Source: Bacteroidaceae bacterium (GTDB lineage: Bacteria > Bacteroidota > Bacteroidia > Bacteroidales > Bacteroidaceae). From it: 64,000 nucleotides of DNA. The position numbers and the translations under genes were made by a program. Position 1 is the first letter of the stretch. Every line of letters begins with the position of its first letter. The notes beneath the pieces are model-generated. The model had not been told where the DNA came from, did no database searches, and worked only from the letters and a program-made list of their open reading frames with translations. The DNA is taken from the NCBI GenBank assembly GCA_017534815.1, contig JAFXVS010000017.1:1-64000 (forward strand). Direction: 5' to 3'. This document shows, piece after piece, positions 27,652 to 35,298 of the stretch.

Positions 27652-27674
27652 TCTCGTTTTAAATGCTTACGAGA
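27652..27674. promoter_or_regulatory. Small dyad before the TlpA gene
   Basis: TCTCGT (27652-27657) and ACGAGA (27669-27674) form an inverted repeat with an 11-nt spacer, 34 nt upstream of the TlpA-like start and overlapping the stop of the previous gene. The 8-mer TTACGAGA at 27667-27674 is identical to one arm of the larger dyad before the blaI-like gene. Confidence 0.3.
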
Positions 27675-28944
27675 GTGAAACAACTTTCTTCCTACAGATC
27701 TTCCAAACAGGAATGGCGATGCCAATAGAAACAGTAAGGAGGAGGAGAAGGTAGATGAAGGTGCCAACGGCGAGGAAATGGAGACCAAAGTGGTTGAGCC
27801 AACAGTCGTTGATGTGGGAAAGTGGCAAATCAGTTCTCATTAAGCCTCGCGACAATCCGAAGGAATAGGCATACTGGAAGAAGAGGAAGCAGCCCAACAG
27901 GTGGCAGATGGCGGTGAGCACGAGACCTTCGGTCAGGAACTCACGCATGATGCGTCGCTTCGACGCTCCAAAACTTCTGCGGATGCCAATCTCCTCCTTC
28001 CGTTTGCGGGTCTGGAGCCAGAAAGTGCCAACGGTGCCCAGACAGAGGTTGACCATAAAGAAGACGGCGAGCGAGATTTGGCGGCGAAGATAGCCCGTGT
28101 AACCACTATGACGAAAATCCTGCTCCACCAGATGATCAAGCGTCTCCACCTCGCCCACATACGTCTTGCCGCTTCTGAGTTCCTTCTGCATCGTCGGGCG
28201 TAACCGCTCGCAAAAGGCATCGGCATCCACACCTGCCTTCAGCCTCACAAGTATGCATTCCACCGATGCCGCAGAAAATTGCCTGCTCTTACTTCTATAG
28301 AAAATGGAATGTCGGCAGTTGAGGCTCTTCCCCATCTTCACGTCTTCTATCACAGCAATGATTTTCCTGTCATCAACATATTCCTCCACTCTCCTTTCTG
28401 ATGCATTCCAGATGCTGATCGTGGCACCACAAACGTCCGTCTTTCCGTAGAGCTTCTCAGCGACGCTCCGAGTAATGATGGCTCCCTCCTCTTCATTGGG
28501 ATTGCCGGCTATCACCTTGTAGCCATAGGTCTTGAAGAAATCATTATCAACATCAATCACCCAATTGACAGCTCCGTAACAAGACTTCGTGGTGTCGCCA
28601 GGAAGACTCACGTAAGAGTGCTGGTAAACGTCAGAAAAGAGGAACCAACTGGTCTCGAAACACAGACTCTCCACCTCGTCCATCGCCAAAATCTTGTTCT
28701 TGATGACGTTCAAATCCCTTTCCAACGGTTCGGGTTCCGCCCAAGCATTATTGTAGTCGTTCATCGGTCGGAGGCAACAAAGGGACGAGGTGTCGAAGCC
28801 ATCTGGCTCGACATAGACATCATAGACCTCCACAAACAGCGGGTCGATGACGAACCAGCTGACCACGCTGATGAGCACCAATTCCACGCAGAGCCACACG
28901 TGCTGCTTGCGTCTTGTCCAAAGATTCTTTAATGTAAGTATCAT
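27667..28944 (-). CDS. FtsX/MacB-type ABC permease, A-type (pair 4)
   Basis: The 425-aa A-type permease starts MILTLKNLWTRRKQHVWLCV. The periplasmic domain (about 45-275) is unlike those of the other pairs. The coupling segment is TRKRKEEIGIRRSFGASKRR, followed by three C-terminal helices ending AVGTFIYLLLLLTVSIGIAIPV. Its C-terminus stops at CRKKVVSLS, lacking the (V)EALR[DE] tail present in pairs 1-3; the reading frame runs to stop without sign of frameshift, so this may be a natural variant or a 3'-end change. It follows its B partner by 4 nt. Confidence 0.87.
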   Translation of the reverse strand: MILTLKNLWTRRKQHVWLCVELVLISVVSWFVIDPLFVEVYDVYVEPDGFDTSSLCCLRPMNDYNNAWAEPEPLERDLNVIKNKILAMDEVESLCFETSWFLFSDVYQHSYVSLPGDTTKSCYGAVNWVIDVDNDFFKTYGYKVIAGNPNEEEGAIITRSVAEKLYGKTDVCGATISIWNASERRVEEYVDDRKIIAVIEDVKMGKSLNCRHSIFYRSKSRQFSAASVECILVRLKAGVDADAFCERLRPTMQKELRSGKTYVGEVETLDHLVEQDFRHSGYTGYLRRQISLAVFFMVNLCLGTVGTFWLQTRKRKEEIGIRRSFGASKRRIMREFLTEGLVLTAICHLLGCFLFFQYAYSFGLSRGLMRTDLPLSHINDCWLNHFGLHFLAVGTFIYLLLLLTVSIGIAIPVWKICRKKVVSLS

Positions 28945-28948
28945 ATTA

Positions 28949-30268
28949 TTATCTCTTTTCCATCATGGATTCCACAATCGGTTTTCTTAAACTCAACCAA
29001 GCCGGCAAGATGGCGGCAAGGGTGTTGATGAACAAGCACACGAACAGGGCGACGCCGAACACGACAGGCGCGAAGAGCATTTCGCCTGTGGCAACAAAGT
29101 CGTTCATATCAACGAAATAGGCTGTGTTGTAGGAGAAGCCTAACGCATCGAGCATCCAGATGCCGCCCCAGCTCACAATGCCCCAAGCCATCAGCAAGCC
29201 GACCACAGAGCCGATGAATGTCAGCACGATGTTCTCAGCCATAATCTGGAAGAGCAATTCACGCTTCTTGGCACCAAAGGCTTTTCGTACACCCATCTCA
29301 GCGAGGCGCGACTCCATCCTGCCCGAGATGATGCCGCTCAAATTGACGGTGGGGACTAACAGGAGCATCAAAATGAGCAGGAGCATATACACCCAGTCGC
29401 CCGACTGATAGGAGACGTTGAACGTGTTGTTGCTCAGTCCCAACATCCAATGAGGACTGAGTGCTTCCTCAGGGGGGAGAAACTTCCAGTTCTCGCCGCT
29501 GGCCTTCAGTTCCGCATTCAGACGGTTCAGCATCTCATTGATGTCAGCCCGCAATTGCTTCCCGTCTCGACTGACAATGATGAGTTCTTGAATGGAATTG
29601 AATCCCCAATAGTCAAAGAGGTCATCCTTGGGATAGCAACAAGTGTAGAGGTCGGCATAACTCATCGAAGAGACAATACTGCCTGCTTTCACCACACCAC
29701 AAATGGTCAGCGTGTCTGAGGCAACTCTGAGTTCCTTGCCCACCAAATGTTTCTTTGTTCCAAAGATTCTTTGAGCCAGCTTGTCGGTAATCACTGCCAA
29801 CTTCCTACTGTTCACCCATTCCTTATGTGTAAAAGGTCTGCCCTCCAGAAACTCAAATTCATAGACCTGAAAGAAGCCATCGTCCACATATTTCTTGAAT
29901 CCCTTCTTGCGTTCACCACCCAGTTGCTGCATCCTGCAAAGCCAGTCACCCGATGTGAAGTTTGTAACCCCCACCTTCTCCACGCTCTTCATCTTCTTCA
30001 GACGCTCCACCACCTTATACCCTACTCCCCCAAAGTAGAATTCTGTGTTTTCTTCATACTTATTGAATGTCCGAAGACCGTGCCAATAATAGGTGTTAGC
30101 CCTGTTTACCTCAGGATAGACAGGAGCAATCTTGAAGTTGTAAGCCATCACAATCACCATCGTGAAAGCCACCGCCAACGCTGTACCCGCGATGTAGATG
30201 CCCGAAAACAACTTCTCCTCCTTCATCATGTGGAGAGCTTGCCGAATATAAATCAATAGTTTGTTCAT
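28949..30268 (-). CDS. FtsX/MacB-type ABC permease, B-type (pair 4), first gene of the permease operon
   Basis: The 439-aa B-type permease starts MNKLLIYIRQALHMMKEEKL, with an N-terminal helix (about 20-43), a periplasmic domain (about 45-285; WHGLRTFNKYEENTEFYFGG is specific to it), and three C-terminal helices from SGDWVYMLLLILMLLLVPTV. The coupling segment is SRLAEMGVRKAFGAKKREL, and it ends SLRKPIVESMMEKR. It is the promoter-proximal gene of the permease series: a sigma-54 -24/-12 box lies 44-58 nt upstream of its ATG and paired dyads 102-139 nt upstream. Confidence 0.88.
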   Translation of the reverse strand: MNKLLIYIRQALHMMKEEKLFSGIYIAGTALAVAFTMVIVMAYNFKIAPVYPEVNRANTYYWHGLRTFNKYEENTEFYFGGVGYKVVERLKKMKSVEKVGVTNFTSGDWLCRMQQLGGERKKGFKKYVDDGFFQVYEFEFLEGRPFTHKEWVNSRKLAVITDKLAQRIFGTKKHLVGKELRVASDTLTICGVVKAGSIVSSMSYADLYTCCYPKDDLFDYWGFNSIQELIIVSRDGKQLRADINEMLNRLNAELKASGENWKFLPPEEALSPHWMLGLSNNTFNVSYQSGDWVYMLLLILMLLLVPTVNLSGIISGRMESRLAEMGVRKAFGAKKRELLFQIMAENIVLTFIGSVVGLLMAWGIVSWGGIWMLDALGFSYNTAYFVDMNDFVATGEMLFAPVVFGVALFVCLFINTLAAILPAWLSLRKPIVESMMEKR

Positions 30269-30311
30269 TGGTCTTGTTCGTAAAGTTCGTTATTAATGCC
30301 TATAATATACA

Positions 30312-30326
30312 ACAAAGAACGTGCCA
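30312..30326 (-). promoter_or_regulatory. Sigma-54 promoter of the permease operon
   Basis: The minus strand reads TGGCACGTTCTTTGT. The sigma-54 consensus is TGGCACG-N4-TTGC; only the last C (here T) deviates, and the same T is found in the box before tolC. The ATG at 30268 is 44 nt downstream of the end of the box. Confidence 0.8.
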
Positions 30327-30369
30327 TAATCATAACTCATTGATAATGAGACCTTGCTTTCGACGCAAG

Positions 30370-30407
30370 TGTCCATTATCGGACAGTCACATGTCCATTT
30401 CTGGACA
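30370..30407. promoter_or_regulatory. Paired enhancer-like dyads of the permease operon
   Basis: TGTCCA-TTAT-CGGACA (30370-30385, one mismatch) and TGTCCA-TTTC-TGGACA (30392-30407, perfect hexamer arms) are 22 bp centre to centre. The nearer site starts 58 bp upstream of the sigma-54 box. Spacing and motif match the pair at 39580-39617. They are likely binding sites of the NtrC-type regulator encoded at 35299-36675. Confidence 0.7.
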
Positions 30408-30527
30408 GTTTGCAGAAACACTCCCTTACAGCATACACTTGAAACCAAAATCGTTTCAAAAACAGCTGCTACGCCTTACAAAACAATTTGCATCCCTATA
30501 CAAAACCACTTTGTACGTAGTCTAAAC

Positions 30528-30611
30528 TTCGTTTTACGTCGTGAAACGTATGTTTTGCGACGTGAAATGTACGTTTTGTGTCGCAAAATATACATTTTAC
30601 GTCGCAAAATG
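30528..30611. repeat. Palindromic 21-bp tandem repeat array, copy B
   Basis: Four 21-bp units (30528-30548, 30549-30569, 30570-30590, 30591-30611) share the consensus and orientation of the array at 16428-16511, and in both places the last full unit is followed by TAGTTT. The unit ends GCAAAATG or GTGAAACG/ATG. The array lies in the 515-nt gap between the lipoprotein gene and the permease operon. Confidence 0.85.
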
Positions 30612-30722
30612 TAGTTTATATAGGGGAGGAAAATGTTTTACATAAGGGGGAAACATATTTTGTACGGCGTTGGAATGAATTTGTGGCAGCACAGAGCTTC
30701 CCAGCCCTGCACTGCCCTAAAG

Positions 30723-30743
30723 TGATATGCTTGCAAGCTATCA
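30723..30743. other. Hairpin downstream of the lipoprotein gene
   Basis: TGATA, then GCTTGCAAGC (self-complementary), then TATCA form a short stem with one bulge, 41-61 nt past the stop of the minus-strand lipoprotein gene. There is no T-run, so it may be a weak terminator or mRNA 3'-end structure. The rest of this gap, apart from the sigma-54 box, dyads and 21-bp array, shows nothing I can name. Confidence 0.35.
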
Positions 30744-30783
30744 TCTAAATCTTTTATTAAATACACTATCTGCTTGAGAAGAC

Positions 30784-32121
30784 CTATCGTTTCTTCTTGT
30801 TCACTATCGAGGAGGCTTCCCATATAGGATAGCCGTTTGACTCATGGGAAAAACTTGCGGAGTAGCGGTCGGTTTGCTCGGACGTAATCTTGATGTTCTT
30901 GTTGAGCGTAACCTGCCCATTCTTCCAGCTCTTCATAATGGGCCATTCTATGGGTAGCCATAGATTGCCTGTGGTGTCAAGCACGAGGATGTTGTAGTCG
31001 TCTTGATATTGATGGAAGAAGATGGCGCATGCTTCATGTGGAAGGGTGTATTGATCCATCGTAAAGAGGTCTTTGATGCTTCCATACGAAAAATTTGGAT
31101 CGGGCAGAGATTGGTCGGGAGCGAAGGTATAGAACATATAAGGGTTCTCATCAATATATTGCCAAATGACTTCCTTCAGTTGGTTCATCACGCTCTCCAT
31201 CTGCGCCCTGGAGTGCATCGTATAGATGGTGCCCCTGGTTTCTGAAACAAGGTCTTTGGTGTCTGCTGGGTTTTCAGTGATGTATTCTCGGAGCCAGACC
31301 ATATTGGAGATGGTGGGTTTGATAGAGCAGTTTGCATCGCGGGTGATGTAGATGTCCCTGCTTTCTATCCCTTTCTGCTTGAGCACAGGCTTGAGGCGTT
31401 TGATGAATCCCTTCTTGTCAAGCAGCACATGGGTTTCGTTCTGAACACTGTCGGGGCTGAACTCATAGGTGAATGAGCCATACCCTTCCTTTCCAAGCAT
31501 TCTCGAGATAGAATCGTTGTCACTATTAAAAAAGAACTCAACGATTTCAGGTGCCTGACTATAGCTTGTTGTACCTTTCCGACCATTCCAAATTTTCAAG
31601 GTGTCACCCAAAGGATATTCTCTTAGTGCGATGCGATATTGCACGCTGTCCAAGTCGTCATGATGGGTCTCCCACATACTGCTGTTGGAGGGCTTCACTG
31701 AGCAAGCCAGTGACTTGCAGACGTCGGAGAGTGCTTCATAGATTCTGTCATTCTGCTCCATCTGCTGCTGATGCCAAGAATCCTGAATTTGCAGGATGGA
31801 GTCCATCTTGGCATTTCCCGTCATCTTCACTGGCCGAGGGTTCATGCGGTCACATGTGATACGAACCGTCTTGTGATGTTTTCCATCATAACGATATTCG
31901 ATATCTACGTCCTCCCTTGTCGTATAGTAACCAGGTATGGGTTGTTTGATGGCTTTTACATAATCAACCAAACTGTCTATGTTCAACACATTCCCCACAC
32001 CGCTATAAATGTCAGCAGAGGTGAGCGCATTGCTGTTGTTCTCTGGTGCCAAGTTGTAGCACGAAGAGGCTGTTGCCATCAGCAGGATGGCAAGGGTGGT
32101 TTGCATCTGATTTCTTTTCAT
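30784..32121 (-). CDS. Lipoprotein of unknown function
   Basis: I do not recognise this 445-aa protein. It starts MKRNQMQTTLAILLMATASS, directly followed by Cys, i.e. a signal peptide with a Bacteroidota-type lipobox, so it is probably anchored in the outer or inner membrane. The mature part is soluble-looking and mixed, with a Gln/Met-rich helical stretch near DSILQIQDSWHQQQMEQNDR and a C-terminal strand-rich part ending WEASSIVNKKKR. No catalytic motif is apparent. It lies 5 nt after the M56 peptidase gene, so blaI-M56-lipoprotein form an operon; it may be a substrate or partner of the peptidase. Function is open. Confidence 0.7.
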   Translation of the reverse strand: MKRNQMQTTLAILLMATASSCYNLAPENNSNALTSADIYSGVGNVLNIDSLVDYVKAIKQPIPGYYTTREDVDIEYRYDGKHHKTVRITCDRMNPRPVKMTGNAKMDSILQIQDSWHQQQMEQNDRIYEALSDVCKSLACSVKPSNSSMWETHHDDLDSVQYRIALREYPLGDTLKIWNGRKGTTSYSQAPEIVEFFFNSDNDSISRMLGKEGYGSFTYEFSPDSVQNETHVLLDKKGFIKRLKPVLKQKGIESRDIYITRDANCSIKPTISNMVWLREYITENPADTKDLVSETRGTIYTMHSRAQMESVMNQLKEVIWQYIDENPYMFYTFAPDQSLPDPNFSYGSIKDLFTMDQYTLPHEACAIFFHQYQDDYNILVLDTTGNLWLPIEWPIMKSWKNGQVTLNKNIKITSEQTDRYSASFSHESNGYPIWEASSIVNKKKR

Positions 32122-32126
32122 ACGTC

Positions 32127-33479
32127 TTATTGGATATTTAATAATTGACTGAGGGCATCATGCTGGGGGCAGGTCTCACGGATGTCGTAGATGTTGGCAT
32201 AATCGTTCAGACCATTGTAGAAGTTCAACACGTTGGTTCCTTCGGGCACAGGCTCGAAGGGATAGAAACCATCATTGAGACAGATGGCACTCAAGAACTT
32301 GTACTTGTTGCCGTCAGCATCCGTGATGTAGGCATCTTCCCTAATGGCGATGCTGTCATGATGGTTGTCTGAGAGGAGATGAAGCACGGTTTTATCTTCA
32401 CAGAAAATGACATCCCTGACGTAAAGATTGGAGTTATGGTAACAATGTGCTCCACGCCACATTTTACCATTCAATTGGGGAGGCAAAGGTGTCATCTCAT
32501 CATGATGGGCATCGAAGTGCTTGCCCACAAGATTTCGGACTGGCTCCATCACCTTCGGAGTGGCAAAGGCACTGAGGGCAACCAACACCAAAGGAAGGAT
32601 GTAGAGAACCTTACCGTATTTCCAGAGACTGGAAGGACGTTGACGCATCATCGTGACACGACGCTTCACGAGGCTGTGGTTGAAGTTGTTGGCAACGGAC
32701 AAAGAACTGATTCCAACGGCTTTGCGGATAAGCAGGTTGGCGTATTGGGAGAAGCTGATGCCTTGCAACAGCACATGATGGTCAGCTTCGTACTCATGCA
32801 CATCGCGAAGACTCAAACCGAACAGATACGCCAACGGATTCCACCACTGAATCATCTGCACCAACGTGAGCAGGAGGATGTCGAAGGAGTGATGATGAAG
32901 GATGTGTCCCTGTTCGTGCAGCAAGATCTCCTGACGCTGCTCATCGTAGTCCTTTTTGCTGATGACAATGCTGCGCATCCAACTGCATGGGGTGACATCG
33001 TCAGCATGACAATAGATGGTGACGCCGTCCTTCTCCTCTTTCCACACACAACCTTGACGCATCAGCACACCCATACGAATGAACTGCCCCACCCTGAACA
33101 ACAGCACCAACAACATACCCACGAAGCAAAGGACGCTGAGGATGGTGTACCAAGACCACGAACTGTCGTAGGGGGCATCAGGAGCAACCTCTTCACGTAT
33201 CTCCATCGGCACAGGAGTTGTCACCTCCATCTTCTCCGCTGCTGGCTTACTCACTGCCTCCACCTGCTGATGCACCACCTGTGTGACGGGTTGCTCATTA
33301 CCGACCAACTGCGACACATTGCACAAAGGCAGCACCATCGACAGCACCAAAATGGCAAGCAGCACGATGCGATTGAGACGGAAGAAGGTTTCCTTCCGCA
33401 AAATCAGCGTGTAAGGCACATAGAGCAAGGTGAGCACAAACGCCGACTTGATGGAATATATTAATAATGAGGAGATCAT
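32127..33479 (-). CDS. BlaR1/MecR1-like M56 metallopeptidase
   Basis: The 450-aa protein has several membrane helices (about 6-24, 36-52, 110-128 and one near 285-302) and a zinc peptidase motif HEQGH at about residues 188-192, with HEYEADH further on supplying the third ligand. M56 peptidases such as BlaR1 cleave a partner repressor of the BlaI/MecI type, whose gene overlaps upstream by 4 nt. BlaR1 ends in a penicillin-binding sensor domain; here the last 140 residues (from about ATPKVMEPVRNLVGKHFD) show no SxxK-type penicillin-binding motif, so the signal sensed is probably not a beta-lactam. The substrate is inferred to be the BlaI-like protein. Confidence 0.88.
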   Translation of the reverse strand: MISSLLIYSIKSAFVLTLLYVPYTLILRKETFFRLNRIVLLAILVLSMVLPLCNVSQLVGNEQPVTQVVHQQVEAVSKPAAEKMEVTTPVPMEIREEVAPDAPYDSSWSWYTILSVLCFVGMLLVLLFRVGQFIRMGVLMRQGCVWKEEKDGVTIYCHADDVTPCSWMRSIVISKKDYDEQRQEILLHEQGHILHHHSFDILLLTLVQMIQWWNPLAYLFGLSLRDVHEYEADHHVLLQGISFSQYANLLIRKAVGISSLSVANNFNHSLVKRRVTMMRQRPSSLWKYGKVLYILPLVLVALSAFATPKVMEPVRNLVGKHFDAHHDEMTPLPPQLNGKMWRGAHCYHNSNLYVRDVIFCEDKTVLHLLSDNHHDSIAIREDAYITDADGNKYKFLSAICLNDGFYPFEPVPEGTNVLNFYNGLNDYANIYDIRETCPQHDALSQLLNIQ

Positions 33480-33859
33480 GCTTCTTCTTCGAGGAGTTTC
33501 AACAATTCGCGGACATCATCAGCCGATAGGTTTTCCTCCTTGACGAAGAAACTGAACATCGACTTGATGCTGTTGTCGAAGAAGTTCTTCTTCACTTCTT
33601 TCATCGTCATGCGAGTATATTCGGCACGTGTAACCTTCGCCACGTACCATTGCGTCTTGCCCTCGCCTTTGTTCTTGAAGTAATCCACAAAGCCTTTCTC
33701 GTAGAGCACCTTCAGATAGGTAGCGATGGTGGTGTAGGCAGGCTTGGGCTCTTCGTAATGCTCCAAGATGTCCCAAGCACAAGCGGAGTGATTGATGTCC
33801 CACAAGATGGACATCAGCTGGAACTCAGCCTTCGTGAGTGTGTTCTCTTTTCTTTTCAT
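33476..33859 (-). CDS. BlaI/MecI-family transcriptional repressor
   Basis: The 127-aa protein begins MKRKENTLTKAEFQLMSILW and has the winged-helix DNA-binding domain of the family, AYTTIATYLKVLYEKGFVDY being the recognition region, followed by a C-terminal dimerisation helix ending LLKLLEEEA. BlaI-type repressors bind dyads and are inactivated by proteolysis by an M56 partner, encoded next with an ATGA overlap. The frame extends 17 codons upstream, but the inner ATG gives the canonical start and leaves room for the promoter. A 34-bp dyad at 33912-33945 upstream is a plausible operator. Confidence 0.9.
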   Translation of the reverse strand: MKRKENTLTKAEFQLMSILWDINHSACAWDILEHYEEPKPAYTTIATYLKVLYEKGFVDYFKNKGEGKTQWYVAKVTRAEYTRMTMKEVKKNFFDNSIKSMFSFFVKEENLSADDVRELLKLLEEEA

Positions 33860-33911
33860 ACGCTTATCCCTTTTAGGTTTCTGGCTGCAAAGTAACAACA
33901 AAGAAAGCAAT

Positions 33912-33945
33912 CTCGCAAGACTTCGATATTGAAATCTTACGAGAA
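33912..33945. promoter_or_regulatory. Putative BlaI operator dyad
   Basis: The arms are TCTCGCAAGACTTC (33912-33925) and GAAATCTTACGAGA (33932-33945), inverted repeats with two mismatches and a 6-nt spacer, 53-86 nt upstream of the blaI-like ATG. A promoter-like TTACTTTG lies between them and the gene (minus strand, about 33890). Autoregulation of this kind is typical of BlaI systems; binding is inferred. Confidence 0.5.
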
Positions 33946-34036
33946 AGAAGCGTTTTTAACGTTTATTCTTAGAAATAGAGGGAAGCACCCTTGAGACCCA
34001 CGAGGAGGAAGAGTCACTTTTCCGGAATTTTGCAAA

Positions 34037-35272
34037 TTATGGGAACACGATAGTGAAGCGAGTGAGTCCATCATCGGGGCTGGTGATGAGGGTGAAGGTG
34101 CAGCCGTGTTTGGTGAGGATGTCGCGAATGAGGAGGAGACCAAGTCCTTGACCTTGGGGCTTGGTGGAATAGAAGGGGGTGAAGATGTGTTGGGCGACTT
34201 CTGGCGAGATGCCCCGACCGTTGTCAGTGATGGTGAGGGTCTTGGAAACGGTGGTAATGGTGATCTCGCCTTTGTCGGTGATGCTCTCAATGGCGTTCTT
34301 CACGATGTTCACCAATGCCTGTTGGAAGAGGGTCGTGTCCAGATGCACAGGGATAGCCTCATCGGTCAGGTTGAAGGTCAGGTGGATATGGTGCGTCTGG
34401 CAGAGACCTTCGAGGAAGGAATGACAGGCTTCCACTTCTTCGCTCAGGTCGCAGAGCGTGAGTTGAGGTTCTGGAATCTTCACCACATTAGCGAAACGGG
34501 TGACGAACTCTGCCATCTTCTGGGTACGTTCGCGACTGGCATCCAGCGCCTCTTTCGAGGTGTCGCTATGAAGTTCTTCCCCAATGAGATCGAGCGTGCT
34601 CACAATCCCTGCCACATTGTTGTTCACCTCGTGGGCAATCATACGAATCACTTTCTCGTAAGCCACTTTTTCTGCCTTCATCACCTCAGAGGTCAGCGAC
34701 TCGATGAGGAAGAAGGGGTGCTGATAGCCGCGATCGAGGAAAGAGAGGTGGGAGAGGTGATAGATTTGGGAGTTGCTCAGTCGGAGGGTTGTTTCTTCGC
34801 CCAACGGCAGCGTCTTCATCGCCTCCGAGATGGCAGGCGTGAGCATCTTCTGGGCAGCTGGGTTCATGGATTTGACATTGCCTGAGAGGTCGCACAGGAT
34901 GACACCCATTGGCGACGCATCAATGAGCAGGTTCAGGAACGAGTTTTGTTCGTCCAAGCGCAGGTGTTCGTTGCGCAGTCGGGTGATGAGGGCATTGAAG
35001 GTCTTGACAATCTCGTCCGTTTCCTTCTGACCCGACGGAGCAAGCGTGGTGCTCATGTCCTGATCGCGCAGCAGTTCCATACCGCCAGTCAGCGTGTCGA
35101 TGGGACGGATGACCTTGCGGTAGAAGACCACCAGAAAAATCAGCACTACCACCAGCACGCCCTCCGCCACATAGAAGATGGTGGGGTGAACGTTGAACGT
35201 CAGCCACATCAGCAGGGCAAACAAGCCCACGATGAGGAGGGAGAGCAGAAGGAAGTAATACCGTAATTTCAA
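34037..35272 (-). CDS. Sensor histidine kinase with minimal periplasmic loop
   Basis: The 411-aa kinase has two N-terminal helices (about 6-27 and 31-50) separated by only a few residues (NVHPT), so there is no real periplasmic sensor. A HAMP segment (RKVIRPIDTLTGGMELLRDQ), a PAS-like part (about 105-190), the phosphoacceptor His214 in IRMIAHEVNNN and the ATPase motifs NGRGISPEVAQHIF and GQGLGLLLIRDIL follow. It resembles NtrY/ZraS-type kinases that partner sigma-54 regulators. It is encoded 26 nt after the NtrC-type gene and so is its cognate kinase. The lack of a sensor is like intramembrane-sensing kinases of the BceS type, which rely on an ABC transporter for sensing; eight permeases lie downstream. 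That parallel is inference. Confidence 0.92.
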   Translation of the reverse strand: MKLRYYFLLLSLLIVGLFALLMWLTFNVHPTIFYVAEGVLVVVLIFLVVFYRKVIRPIDTLTGGMELLRDQDMSTTLAPSGQKETDEIVKTFNALITRLRNEHLRLDEQNSFLNLLIDASPMGVILCDLSGNVKSMNPAAQKMLTPAISEAMKTLPLGEETTLRLSNSQIYHLSHLSFLDRGYQHPFFLIESLTSEVMKAEKVAYEKVIRMIAHEVNNNVAGIVSTLDLIGEELHSDTSKEALDASRERTQKMAEFVTRFANVVKIPEPQLTLCDLSEEVEACHSFLEGLCQTHHIHLTFNLTDEAIPVHLDTTLFQQALVNIVKNAIESITDKGEITITTVSKTLTITDNGRGISPEVAQHIFTPFYSTKPQGQGLGLLLIRDILTKHGCTFTLITSPDDGLTRFTIVFP

Positions 35273-35298
35273 TTCTTCAATGTTTTAATTCTTCAATG

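Noticed and set aside
30638..30823. 61-codon minus-strand frame (MGSLLDSEQEETIGLL start)
   Set aside because: It starts inside the lipoprotein gene in another frame and runs into the intergenic gap; no domain, promoter or coding signature is visible. It may reflect a dispersed intergenic sequence.
32379..33464. 361-codon plus-strand open frame opposite the M56 gene
   Set aside because: It is His/Gln-rich antisense sequence with no domain; the minus strand encodes an M56 peptidase with HEQGH and overlaps blaI properly.
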